Under the pieces are notes generated by a model, which made no database searches, was not told where the DNA came from, and saw only the letters and a list, made by a program, of their open reading frames with translations. The position numbers were made by a program, and so were the translations under genes. A stretch of 64,000 bases of DNA from positions 3,410,001 through 3,474,000 of the forward strand of contig NC_026505.1 of NCBI RefSeq assembly GCF_000182925.2, in the 5' to 3' direction. The DNA is from Neurospora crassa OR74A (lineage: Eukaryota; Ascomycota; Sordariomycetes; Sordariales; Sordariaceae). This document shows, one piece after another, positions 28,201 to 37,607 of this stretch (positions are counted from its first letter, which is position 1; the number at the start of each line of letters is the position of its first letter).

Positions 28201-29387
28201 GTATCCGCTGTAGCCCTAATATTCTATTTACTACTTTAAATTCTATTACCTTTACTAATACTAGAGTTATTACTAGTAATTTTGGGCTTGCTACTATAAT
28301 TGATCTAGCTACAGTATTTACGAGTTTAATAACCGGATTTACTATATTTAATATATTATTTAGCTACAAAGCGGGCTTAGACGACTTCGGGGTCGATTTT
28401 ATTTATTTTAATACAGTCGATTTCTATTGCCTTAAAGTCCTTCTATCTATTACTATTGCTATTACCGCTACTACTACTATTATTACTATTACTATTAATT
28501 TAGCCGCTATTATTACGGAAGGCGGCGTTATTAAGGGATTTTAATAAACTATAATATAATTTTACCTATCCCTCCTAATTATTACAATTAGGGGTATTAT
28601 ATTAATAAAATATTATAATACGGAGGTCCTTATTAATTTTATCCTTAAATATACGGACCTTCATAGCCGTATTATAACCGCATCTATCTATTAGTATAGT
28701 AAATTGAGCTTTAAAATCGGCGAAATTAGCGAATTTACTATTAGAACCTATACCCTACTTTAGTTAGGCTATAACCTTCTTAGAGATAGTAATAACGTCG
28801 CTTTATTAGAAACGAAAGGTTAAATAATTTAGGAAATTTTATCCTATAGGCTAATTTTAAGCGGTTAAATAGTAAAGGCTATCTAAGATCTTTCTTATAT
28901 TCGTAATTATAATAACCCTAGCTTTACTACCTAAGTAGCCTATAGCGTATAGGAATTTAATCTTTTTATTTATAAAATTATAATTATTAATTTCTTAGCG
29001 GGTGTGAATTACTATAAATTAAGTAATAAATTGGTTGTAACGCTTAAATATATCCTTTTCTTCGCCTATAAATTACTTAAAATCTTTAATTAAGTTGCAG
29101 CGACGGACGTAGGTATTACTAATTGGGGGAATGAAATAGTAATATCTATTAGGATTTATAAAGTAATTATTAGGGCCGCCGGGATTGTTAGGGCCGAAAC
29201 CTCTAAATCTACTAAATCTTCTATATTTATTACCTATTCTAGACTTTAGGCTAGTAAGTTCGCCGGCTCCTCCTATACTATTAACGCCGAACCTATTAGC
29301 GCTAGTGCTACTAGTAATAACTCCTCTTATATTACTATTGTTAGTACAATTAAAACCTCCTACTCCTCCTTTAGGGACGTCCTCCTC
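28200..29387 (-). pseudogene. Outer element gag, 3' part (capsid and zinc knuckle), RIP-damaged
   Basis: Minus-strand reading continues the gag interrupted by the nested insertion. A basic, Asn/Gly/Arg-rich segment (about 108 codons still open, 29073-29399) is followed by a helical capsid-like segment containing LYAIGYLGSKAR and, near 28750, FAKFANF-like text. Near 28315-28365 a zinc knuckle reads YIKYSKSGYQTRKY, explained by CIKCGKSGHQTRKC with Cys and His codons converted to Tyr. This C-X2-C-X4-H-X4-C pattern is the Gag nucleocapsid signature. Other Trp and Gln codons have become stops. The segment is joined to the 5' part (36362-37000) only if the nested element is removed. Confidence 0.75.
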
Positions 29388-29727
29388 TGTTAGGAACATA
29401 GGCGAAAGGTAGGCTAAGGTAACTACGGTTGTAGCTATACGTAGGGGACGGTAAGTTAGGGGTTAATCCAAAGATGTATTAATAGCTACCGACTATAATA
29501 AACTACGCTTCGTTAAACCTCTTTTATACCTATATAAATTCTATTTATCTACTAACGAGCATTATAGAGCTTCGTACTAGTTTAGCGCCTCGGCGTAGTA
29601 CTAGATTATCCTTCCCGCGAGCCCAACCTAATATAAGCGTTATTATTAATAATCCTACGCGTCGGTTAATAAAGGGGAGCAGTAGCTGTTGAGGTATTTC
29701 TATATACGAATTCTTAGCCTCCTAATA
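29388..29727 (-). repeat. Nested element LTR, left copy
   Basis: 340 bp, matching the right copy in length. Differences seen by eye are transitions. Preceded by tcctc, which is repeated after the right LTR. Confidence 0.9.
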
Positions 29728-29740
29728 TAACCCCCCCCCT
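29728..29740 (-). other. Polypurine tract of nested element
   Basis: The plus strand reads taa followed by nine C and a t. On the minus strand this is an A/G-rich tract ending against the LTR, the expected plus-strand primer site and an orientation marker. Confidence 0.7.
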
Positions 29741-29939
29741 TATAAGTTCCGTCCTCGGAACTTTTGCAATTCACTATAAATTCTAATTAAATAGCGGAGG
29801 GTATTAATATTGTACTATTATAATATTATCAGGCTATATTATTAGCGAAGGTACGATATCCTCGCCCCTTAGTTCCGGCGAACTATTATTTATAATAACC
29901 GCCAACGCCGTATTCTAGATATTATAGCCGTTTCGCTGC

Positions 29940-30520
29940 CGGCGAGCCGCCCGCTAGAATATTAATATTATAATATCCCTTCTCCTAAGCTCTAAATATA
30001 AATATAAAGCCGCCCGCCCGAATATTGGTATTATAATATCTATTCTTACAAACTCTAAATATAGCAATAAAGCCGCCCGCCAAAATATTAGTATTGTAAT
30101 ATCTATTCTTACGAACTCCAAATATAGTAAGCCGCCCGCTAGAACATCGGTATTATAATATCTATTCTTATAAATTCTAAATATAAATACGAAGCCGCCC
30201 GCTAGAATATTAATATTATAATATCTATTCTTATAAATTCTAAATATAGTGAGCCGCCTACTAGAATATTAGTATTGTAATATCTATTCTCTTAAACTCT
30301 AATATAAATACAAAACCGGTATTAAATCCAACTATTTAACGTACTACCTACTAGAATATTAGTATTATAATATCCATTCTTATAAATTCTAATACAAATA
30401 TAAAACCGGTATTAAATTCAAAGCGCTAACATTCCGCCCGCTAAAATATTAGTATTATAATATCTATTCTTATAAATTCTAATACAAATACGAAACTAAT
30501 ATTAAATTTAAAAAGTTAAT
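29940..30520. repeat. Minisatellite of about 60-95-bp units inside the nested element
   Basis: About eight imperfect head-to-tail units. Each starts with gccgcccgc (or a RIP-altered form such as ccgcctact) and continues gaatattagtattataatatctattct and a tail like ctaaatataaata. Early units are about 60-66 bp; later ones are longer and carry an added block aaaccggtattaaat. Units differ mainly by transitions. It sits just inside the 3' LTR of the minus-oriented element, in the non-coding region after integrase. Confidence 0.85.
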
Positions 30521-31299
30521 TAGGTTCCCGACCGTTATTAAAACTATCGTCCTATAAATATATAAAATAGTAAATATTATTTTACCTAATAAGGAGTATT
30601 ATATTAAATTTAAGAGTATTAATAAATATTTTAGGATACTAACGTAATTATACTCTATAATTCCTCTTATTAAATATTCTCTATTATCCGTATTCGTAGT
30701 ATAGTTTAATACTCTCGTAAAGTACCCTCCATTATTTATACTTATTATATAATACCTATACAATCGAATCCGAAACTCCTTTTATAGGCTATTCTCTATT
30801 TAATTATTTATACCTACTATAACCTACTATAATACCTAAATACAATCCCCCTCCCTATAAATTCTATCCTTAAGACTTTTATTTCTTTCCTTCACTTCTT
30901 ATAATTTTATATACTACTTTCTCTATAAATTTCCCTTACTTATATTATTCCTTCCTAATCGCTTCCCTATTACCCTCGCTTTATTTCTTATATTACTCTC
31001 TTTATTTTAATAGTACAATTCCTAACTATTATCCCCACTCTCCCTATTATAATCCGAATTACGTATTTTCCTATTTTCTACTTTTCTCTCCTACCTTTTT
31101 ATAACCGCCGCTATTACTTATTCGTCCTATCCTTCCCCTTCTAACTATTACTTTTATTTTATCCTTTTATTTACCCCCTCCTACTACTTATATAATTACT
31201 TAATATTCTTTTTACCCTATATTATTTTATATTTACCCGTTTAAAATTATATTCGCCTACTTCAATTTATATTCGTACAAAAACCTCCTCCCTCATTTA

Positions 31300-31399
31300 N
31301 NNNNNNNNNNNNNNNNNNNNNNNNNNNNNNNNNNNNNNNNNNNNNNNNNNNNNNNNNNNNNNNNNNNNNNNNNNNNNNNNNNNNNNNNNNNNNNNNNNN
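31300..31399. other. Assembly gap (100 N)
   Basis: Exactly 100 N, the usual placeholder for a gap of unknown size. It lies within the nested element. Confidence 0.99.
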
Positions 31400-32094
31400 G
31401 CCGCTATATATTTAAAATCCCTTATAATATTCGTAATCTATAGAACGCTATATAAAATATAATAGTTAAAATTATACGCTTTACTAATATCGATAGCCCC
31501 CTACCTACCCTCCTCTTACAATAATTATATTATTCTATAATAGTATTTTAGGCTATAATATAAGTACGCCTAATTAATAATAATCTCCCTGTAATATTAT
31601 TTAAAATACTTTATACTCTTAACTTTAATTGTAAAAACTATTCGAAATTAAATTACTATAATATTAGTAATATTAATACTAATATCAATCCAATAGCCCC
31701 CCTTAACTCCCCTATAAATATTTCTATATTGAATACTCCTATTTATATTCCCCCCTCCTCCGGTTATAATTATAATCCCTAGTATTAATCGGTTAATAAG
31801 AAATTAATATCGTTAAATAGAAAGTTAAACGAATTATTAGAGTTTATAAAGGAGGATTATAAATAAATAATATAAGGTAATATTTATAAATATTATTAAT
31901 AGGTATAATAGTACGTAGGAGTATTCCTCCTAAAGTTGTAAATTCTAATCCTATATTAATAATAGCGGACGCTACTGAAGATTTTTTTATTTAGGGTAAT
32001 AATAGAAAATATAAGCTATATTCTACCTAGCGCCTTATTAATATCCTATATTAAATTAAACTACCTTCCCTTCCTATCTTTTATCCTATTTAGC

Positions 32095-32460
32095 GTTTTT
32101 ACTTTATATTTCCGCTTTATATTTCTATTTTACATCTTTAATTTACCTCTCTACTCTATATTTCTATTTTATATTTTTACTTTACAACTCCTATCTATAT
32201 TTCACATCTACATCTTACATTTATATTTTACATCTATATTTTACGTTTATATCTTACGTTTTATATCTATATCTTATATTTCTATTTTATATTTTATATT
32301 TTACATTTACATTTTACATCTCTATTTTACATCTTATATCTTACATCTACATCTTACATCTTTACTTTACATTTTACATTTTATATCTATATTTTATATC
32401 TCTATTTTATATTTTACGTTTTACATTTATATTTTACATTTCTATTTTACATCTTTAAAC
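32095..32460. repeat. Low-complexity pyrimidine/TA hexamer-like repeat
   Basis: A long stretch of near-repeats of tttacatct, tatattttac and ctattttacat, with units of about 6-12 bases arranged irregularly. The variants are mostly C/T exchanges, consistent with an older tandem repeat altered by RIP. It has no coding potential. Confidence 0.75.
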
Positions 32461-33099
32461 AATTACTATTCTCCTTCCTCTATTTAATTAACTTTTATTA
32501 ATTTAATAATCGGCCCGCTATTAGTACGCCGCTATTATATTTCCTTAATTTCGTATTCCTTAAGAAGGTTCAAATAATTTATATCCTTTCGTAAGACTTA
32601 CGAATTTTTATTATCCGGATACCCCTTCTATTTAACTTAGAACTAACATTAATAGTTAAATTTATAATACTTTACAATTACCTCAACTTCGTACTAAATA
32701 TTATCCTCCTCAATATCTACAACTTCCCCTTATAGTACCGCCGCAATAGAATCTCTATAGTATAGCTCTAATAGGGTAATAAAGAATATTAAATAAATTT
32801 AATAATATATAGGGAGTATAAATCGGTATACTATCTTCTTTTTCCTAATAACCTTAATAATTTAAAAGGGTTTTAAAAATTTATTTATTAATTTAGTGCT
32901 TAAGTAGCGTTATTTAATATACTTTATATTAAATAAAACCCAACTTCCAACGTTAAACTCCTTTAACTTCTAAATTTTATTATACTATTTTATATACCCT
33001 TAATTAATAACTTCTAAAATTACTATAACTTCTACCCGCTTACAAAGTAATTTATTAATCCAATTGGTAATTACTATTAATAGGACTATCCTCTACCTT

Positions 33100-33800
33100 C
33101 GTTCCGGGTCCGCCGGTCCCCGAAAATAATACCTTAAAAGTAATTTTAAGGGGGATTTTCTAATAGTAATATAGAAATAATTATTGTACGTCTATTATAT
33201 TAATATAATTTTTTTAGTCCAATCGATTTACTTTATATCGTAGAAAATTCGAAAGTATAATTCTAAATTTTAATTTTATTTCTCTATTTATCTATTTATT
33301 TAAGGGTATTAAACTATATTAAAGCGTTTATAAATATTTAGGAATTTATAATAAATTTTCTAAAATTAGTTTGTAAAAAGGCTATCTCTATTTAATATAA
33401 TTGAATTTAGAAAATTAAATTACTAAAAAATATTTCGCTAGAAGAAAAATATAAATTATCGGGCATTAATCGTCTTTTATATAGGGATATATAGAGCGTA
33501 CTTAATAAAACGGTCAATAATAATAAAAATTGCATTGTAGGTCCAATTAAATATAGGGTCGAATAATTTTAATACTCTAATAATAAAATTATATAAAATA
33601 TCTTACTAAAGGATAGTAGGGATAAATAACAACCCTAATAATTCGTATAGCTAGTAATTGTACAATTTAGCCTTCTAATATACTAAATATTCGTAGACGT
33701 ATAACTTAATATTAATTATAATAGTAGGTTAATAATAGAATTAATTAATACGTTTTAACATTTTCTTCTAACCTAAGTATCCGGCTATTACTATATCGTA
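33100..33800 (-). pseudogene. Nested element integrase, RIP-destroyed
   Basis: Minus-strand reading gives a Ty3/gypsy integrase. Near 33750-33800 an HHCC-type zinc-binding segment reads VIAGYLG, expected AGHLG. Near 33490-33530 the core entry reads IIIDRFIKYALYIPI, expected VVDRFTKYALYIP. Near 33260-33310, LNK.IDK.RNKIK matches the family box HPQTDGQTERQNQ after Gln-to-stop and Gly/Glu-to-Lys changes. IIFG then follows near 33125, as in the usual PFEIIFGYRP. The frame is interrupted by many stops. The reverse transcriptase that should precede it is not recognised; the 33935-34034 gap lies there. Confidence 0.82.
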
Positions 33801-33934
33801 GTAAATATAGAATAGCTCGGCCTATATCCGTTCCAAAACGTAAACCTAGTATTAATACTATAGTATTCCATCTTCCCCTATTTTCTAATTCTTCGCTCGT
33901 CTCCCCCCTTTACTATTCTTCTGTATTTCTTTAA

Positions 33935-34034
33935 NNNNNNNNNNNNNNNNNNNNNNNNNNNNNNNNNNNNNNNNNNNNNNNNNNNNNNNNNNNNNNNNNN
34001 NNNNNNNNNNNNNNNNNNNNNNNNNNNNNNNNNN
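33935..34034. other. Assembly gap (100 N)
   Basis: Exactly 100 N, gap of unknown size inside the nested element, just upstream (in element sense) of its integrase. Confidence 0.99.
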
Positions 34035-36016
34035 TTAATAATAGAATTAAATCCTATTAAAGCCCTACTAAAACGGTTATAGTATTGTATATTTCCTTTA
34101 CCAGTATTATATTTAATACAAAATCGCTAGCCTTAATACAAAATTAAAACGATTATCGCCGCTAATTAATATTAGGGTTCTATTTATAAAGCTAAGGGTA
34201 ACTAAGGATAACTTCTATAGCCGGAGATTCAATTATAATAAAAGTAATTTACTTCGTCTACTTAATACTATAGGAATTACGTATTTTAATAAAATAAATA
34301 GTCGTATTGTATATAGGAATAGGCTGAAGGGAGAATTTAATAAAATAATAAAGTATTAGATTAATTTTTACGTCTAATAGGAATAAATACTTATTAATTA
34401 AATTTAATTCCGTATTCGAATTTATTAACCCTTGTATATTCCGCTAATCTCTATAAATCCTTATTAATAACCTTGTTTCCAAATATATTTACAATTTACT
34501 TATATTATTTTAGGCGGTTATAGTTACTACTTTAGCCGCAATTGGTTTAATATTCGCTCTATATAAGGGGGTACCTATAGGAATAAGGCAATTCCGTACT
34601 AAATAGTTAACTTAATTGTAATTATAATAAGTTTAGTTCGGGTATATTACTATAATATAGCCTGTTATACTATATTTATAGTAAATATTTAGTAATTTTA
34701 ATTAAATATACTAATTATACGTATAGCTTTTTTAGTAATAAAGGGAATAAATAAAATTAGGGTTTATTTAGAAAGTAGTAGGGGGGTAATAGGGAAAGTC
34801 GGAAGAATTATTACTATAGGACGATTAAAAAGGAATATTCGAAGAAGAAGTAGGAGGGTATAAAAATGAAGAAGATAATAGAATATACTTTAAAGATATT
34901 TAATTTTAGTAATATAATATAAATAATTTAATATTCTTTAAGCCTTCTAACCGTTCTATATACGTTACTACTTTATTTATTATATTAATATTAGCTATTG
35001 AAAGGATGCTTTATTTAAAAAGGGGGTATAATCGGTTAGCTTAAATAATAATCCGAATATACTCTAGTTAATTATACGATAAATTAAATTCTTTAGTATA
35101 ATAGTAATTATAAAAATTATAAACGGTTTCCGAAGCGCTTTACTATATACGTTCGAACTTATTGAAAGCGGATCGTTCAATAGTTTAAGTATTACTATTA
35201 TATTTAGTTTCCAAAAAAGTATAGAGGTTGTTCTATATAGGCGTATTACGAATAGTATTATACCTAGACTTATTATAGAGAATTAATATATATTTAATTT
35301 ATATATTCTTAGGATTACCCTTAATATAATTAATAACGAACGAAAGGGAAATATAAGGGTACTTTTAAAAATATATATCGACGTCGTAAAAGTAATTCCG
35401 TAATTATAAAAAACTTTCGCTAATAAATTTAATAATATTATATTTAAAATAATATTTAATACGGGCTAGTATAGCTATAATTAATAAAGGAGTAACTATA
35501 GTAGCGGCCGCTAATAAAGGGGTAATAAGGGGAAGTATAGTAGAAATATAAATCTAATTATAAAAGAGGTAGTCTTAGTAATAGAACTTAGTGGGGATAG
35601 GGGGGTAATTTCCTACCGAATTTTATTCGGCGAAGCCTACGAAAACGAACTACTCCTACTAGAATATATATAAGGGGAAATAGTTAAAGAGGAGTTTAAT
35701 TATAGCGAACCGAAACTTAAATAATTGCTACTTGCGTACAAACTTATTAACTTCCGAAATTTAGGGGTATAACTAAAGAGCCTAGGGCGGTATAAAAGGG
35801 TAATTTTTATTACTATTTTCTTTAATAAATTCTATAGTAGGTTAGCGTTATTATAATAAAGGCGGAGGGGGCTGAATTATCTCAATTATAATAATTATAG
35901 GGGTAGTAATATAAGAGGGACGAGGAATAACCTTAGTGGTATAAGAGATAAACCGGCTACTACGTATATATATTTTAATAATACCGGTTCAACTCCTAGA
36001 AGAAAAGCTATTAATT
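34035..36016. other. RIP-mutated internal sequence of nested element, identity unresolved
   Basis: Expected to hold gag and reverse transcriptase of a minus-oriented Ty3/gypsy element, but I could not find the YxDD box or other RT motifs on the minus strand. Plus-strand frames read as long Lys/Arg/Gln/Tyr-rich text broken by stops, most of which would be Gln or Trp before RIP. That could mean a different orientation or an unrelated fragment here, or simply very heavy decay. The two assembly gaps make the structure uncertain. Confidence 0.4.
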
Positions 36017-36356
36017 TATTAAGAACGTAAGTAAAAGGTAGGCTAAAGTAATTACGGTTATAACTATACGTAGGGGATAGTAAATTAAAGGTTAATTTAA
36101 AAATATATTAATAGTTACCGATTATAATAAATTACGCTTTATTAAACCTCTTTTATACCTATACAAACTCTATTTATCCGCTAACGAATATTATAGAGCC
36201 TTGTACTAGTCTAGTACCTCGGCGCGGTGCCGGATTATCCTTCCCGCGAGCCCGACCCGATATAAGCGTTATCGTTAGTAATCCTACGCGTTAGTTAACG
36301 AAGGGGAGCAGCAGCCGCTGAGGTACTTCTATATACGAGTTCTTAGCCTTCTAATA
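36017..36356 (-). repeat. Nested element LTR, right copy
   Basis: 340 bp, aligned end to end with the left copy. It starts tattaag where the left has tgttagg, a transition-only difference. It is followed by tcctc, matching the target duplication before the left LTR. Confidence 0.9.
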
Positions 36357-36361
36357 TCCTC

Positions 36362-37000
36362 CGTATTATAAATATTTAATATATCGCTGTCGTTTATTTA
36401 TATAAAGAGTTTAGAGTTTTTAATAGTCGCTTTAGCCTATTTAATTATACCGAATTGGGCTTTAATCTGGGTATTTCTAAGCCTCTACTTAGTATAATCA
36501 AATTCTTTATAGAGGATTTTAATTCGATTAACTTTAGCGAGGGCCTTTTTAAAGTTAATATTTATTTCCTTAAAAGTATTATTCTAGAATTAGGATACAA
36601 TTAATAAATTAGTATATTATTGCTCCACTAAAGCGACGTTACGCTCCTTCTAGCCGACAATAGTATATAGAGAATTATTATTTAATTATAGAGAGGAAAT
36701 ATTCTTCTACAGAACTATATTTTCTTTAATAATATTATTATATTTCTATTACTACTAGTTAATTTAAACCGCTTATTAGGCCTTAAGGCTTTCGAGTATA
36801 GTAACGCGGGTCTTAAATCTTTCGGCTTCCTTTTTGGAAGCGATTGCCAATTTGTCCTTTACTTCAATAATAGCGTTAATTTTGTTATTAAAGTTTTTGA
36901 ATTTAGTATTGAAGTAATAAAGTAACTTTATAACTTCGGGGGAATCCTTAGCCTTCTTAGCGAAGTTTTTAGGGATTAAAAGGCCGGTTGCCTTTTTTTT
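36362..37000 (-). pseudogene. Outer element gag, 5' part, RIP-damaged
   Basis: Minus-strand reading in the first kilobase after the element's 5' LTR gives a charged, helix-prone segment, for example KFKNFNNKINAIIEVKDKLA and KKEAERFKTRVTILESL, before stops accumulate. Position between the 5' LTR and the capsid/zinc-knuckle part fits the N-terminal part of Gag. The nested element at 36356 separates it from the remainder at 29387. The start codon is not identifiable. Confidence 0.65.
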
Positions 37001-37364
37001 ATAAATGTATTAGAGTAAATCGAAACCCTTTAATAGTATTAGGAATATTTTATATAAGTTAATTTGACTTTGCTAAGATTATTATTAATTACTAAAATTA
37101 AATATTTTATTATAATTCTAACTAATAATAATAAATTAGGGGATTATTGCGATGATTGTATTTGCGATGCCATTCATAGTACTTAATTGAAATTCTCGCT
37201 TCGTATCGACTATTATTAAATACGTTTTAATTAATTACTTTCGACCGTACTAGTCGGCTAAATGTAATTTCGCGAAGACTAAATAACTACAATAGTCTCT
37301 TACTATTCTTAGTCTTTCCAAAATTACTTATTATGCATTAATACGATGGTTAGGTATAATAAAG

Positions 37365-37602
37365 TATTATAGGGCGCGAGTAAGTACTAAGCTAAGATTT
37401 TGATTGTTGTGCGAGGAACAGGAAGAGAATCCTGTGCGCGTACGAGAACTATGTAAGGCACGCTTGTGCGTGGGTCTAGTATACGGACTACAGCACGTGT
37501 GCACGTGACTGCTGTACTGCACTCAGACAGCTGCAGGCTGGCTACACCACTGCAGTGCAGCACCCATCTATATACAGGAACATGGCAGCAATGCCTGTGA
37601 CA
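37365..37602 (-). repeat. Outer element LTR, right copy (5' LTR in element sense)
   Basis: 238 bp. The interior-facing part carries RIP-type changes (for example tattat for tgtcac at its left end), with the last one I see near 37489. The outer ~110 bases keep the unmutated form, including the gtgaca end. Followed by cttcc. Confidence 0.93.
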
Positions 37603-37607
37603 CTTCC
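37603..37607. repeat. Target-site duplication, right copy (cttcc)
   Basis: Matches 22476-22480 and marks the right insertion boundary of the outer element. Sequence beyond it returns at once to normal composition. Confidence 0.9.

Larger units (their letters stand above)
29388..36356 (-). mobile_element. Nested RIP-mutated Ty3/gypsy-type LTR retrotransposon
   Basis: Two 340-bp LTRs (29388-29727 and 36017-36356), with TGTTAG...CTAACA-type ends after allowing for transitions. They are flanked by a 5-bp duplication tcctc (29383-29387 and 36357-36361) of the outer element's gag. A minus-strand purine tract abuts the left LTR at 29728, so the element is on the minus strand. Its integrase is recognisable at about 33100-33800. 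Two runs of exactly 100 N (31300-31399, 33935-34034) show that its true length is unknown. A 60-bp minisatellite lies just inside the left LTR. Confidence 0.92.
22481..37602 (-). mobile_element. RIP-mutated Ty3/gypsy LTR retrotransposon (outer element)
   Basis: Bounded by two 238-bp LTRs with terminal TGTCAC...GTGACA inverted ends and a 5-bp target duplication. Total span is 15,122 bp, of which 6,969 bp is a nested second element plus its duplicated 5-bp target copy, leaving about 8.1 kb of original element. Minus orientation is shown by a purine tract (on the minus strand) abutting the LTR at 22719. The coding order also shows it: gag at high coordinates, then zinc knuckle, protease, reverse transcriptase and integrase descending. 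The RT-before-integrase order places it in Ty3/gypsy (Metaviridae). All genes are broken by stops and by aspartate and cysteine codon changes of the kind RIP produces. No primer-binding site starting with TGG is visible next to the 37365 LTR boundary. Confidence 0.95.

Noticed and set aside
29944-30520. CRISPR-like array
   Set aside because: Repeats with similar spacing, but the genome is eukaryotic, the units are contiguous and variable rather than identical repeats with unique spacers, and they lie inside a retrotransposon.
35985-36016. tRNA-like 3' end or primer-binding site beside the nested element's right LTR
   Set aside because: The plus strand shows ggttcaactcc, resembling a T-arm, but the flanking stem does not pair and no intact CCA complement adjoins the LTR.
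22481-37602. Centromere or AT-rich isochore as an explanation for the island
   Set aside because: The AT richness begins and ends within paired LTRs with a target duplication, so an RIP-mutated insertion explains it without invoking a centromere.
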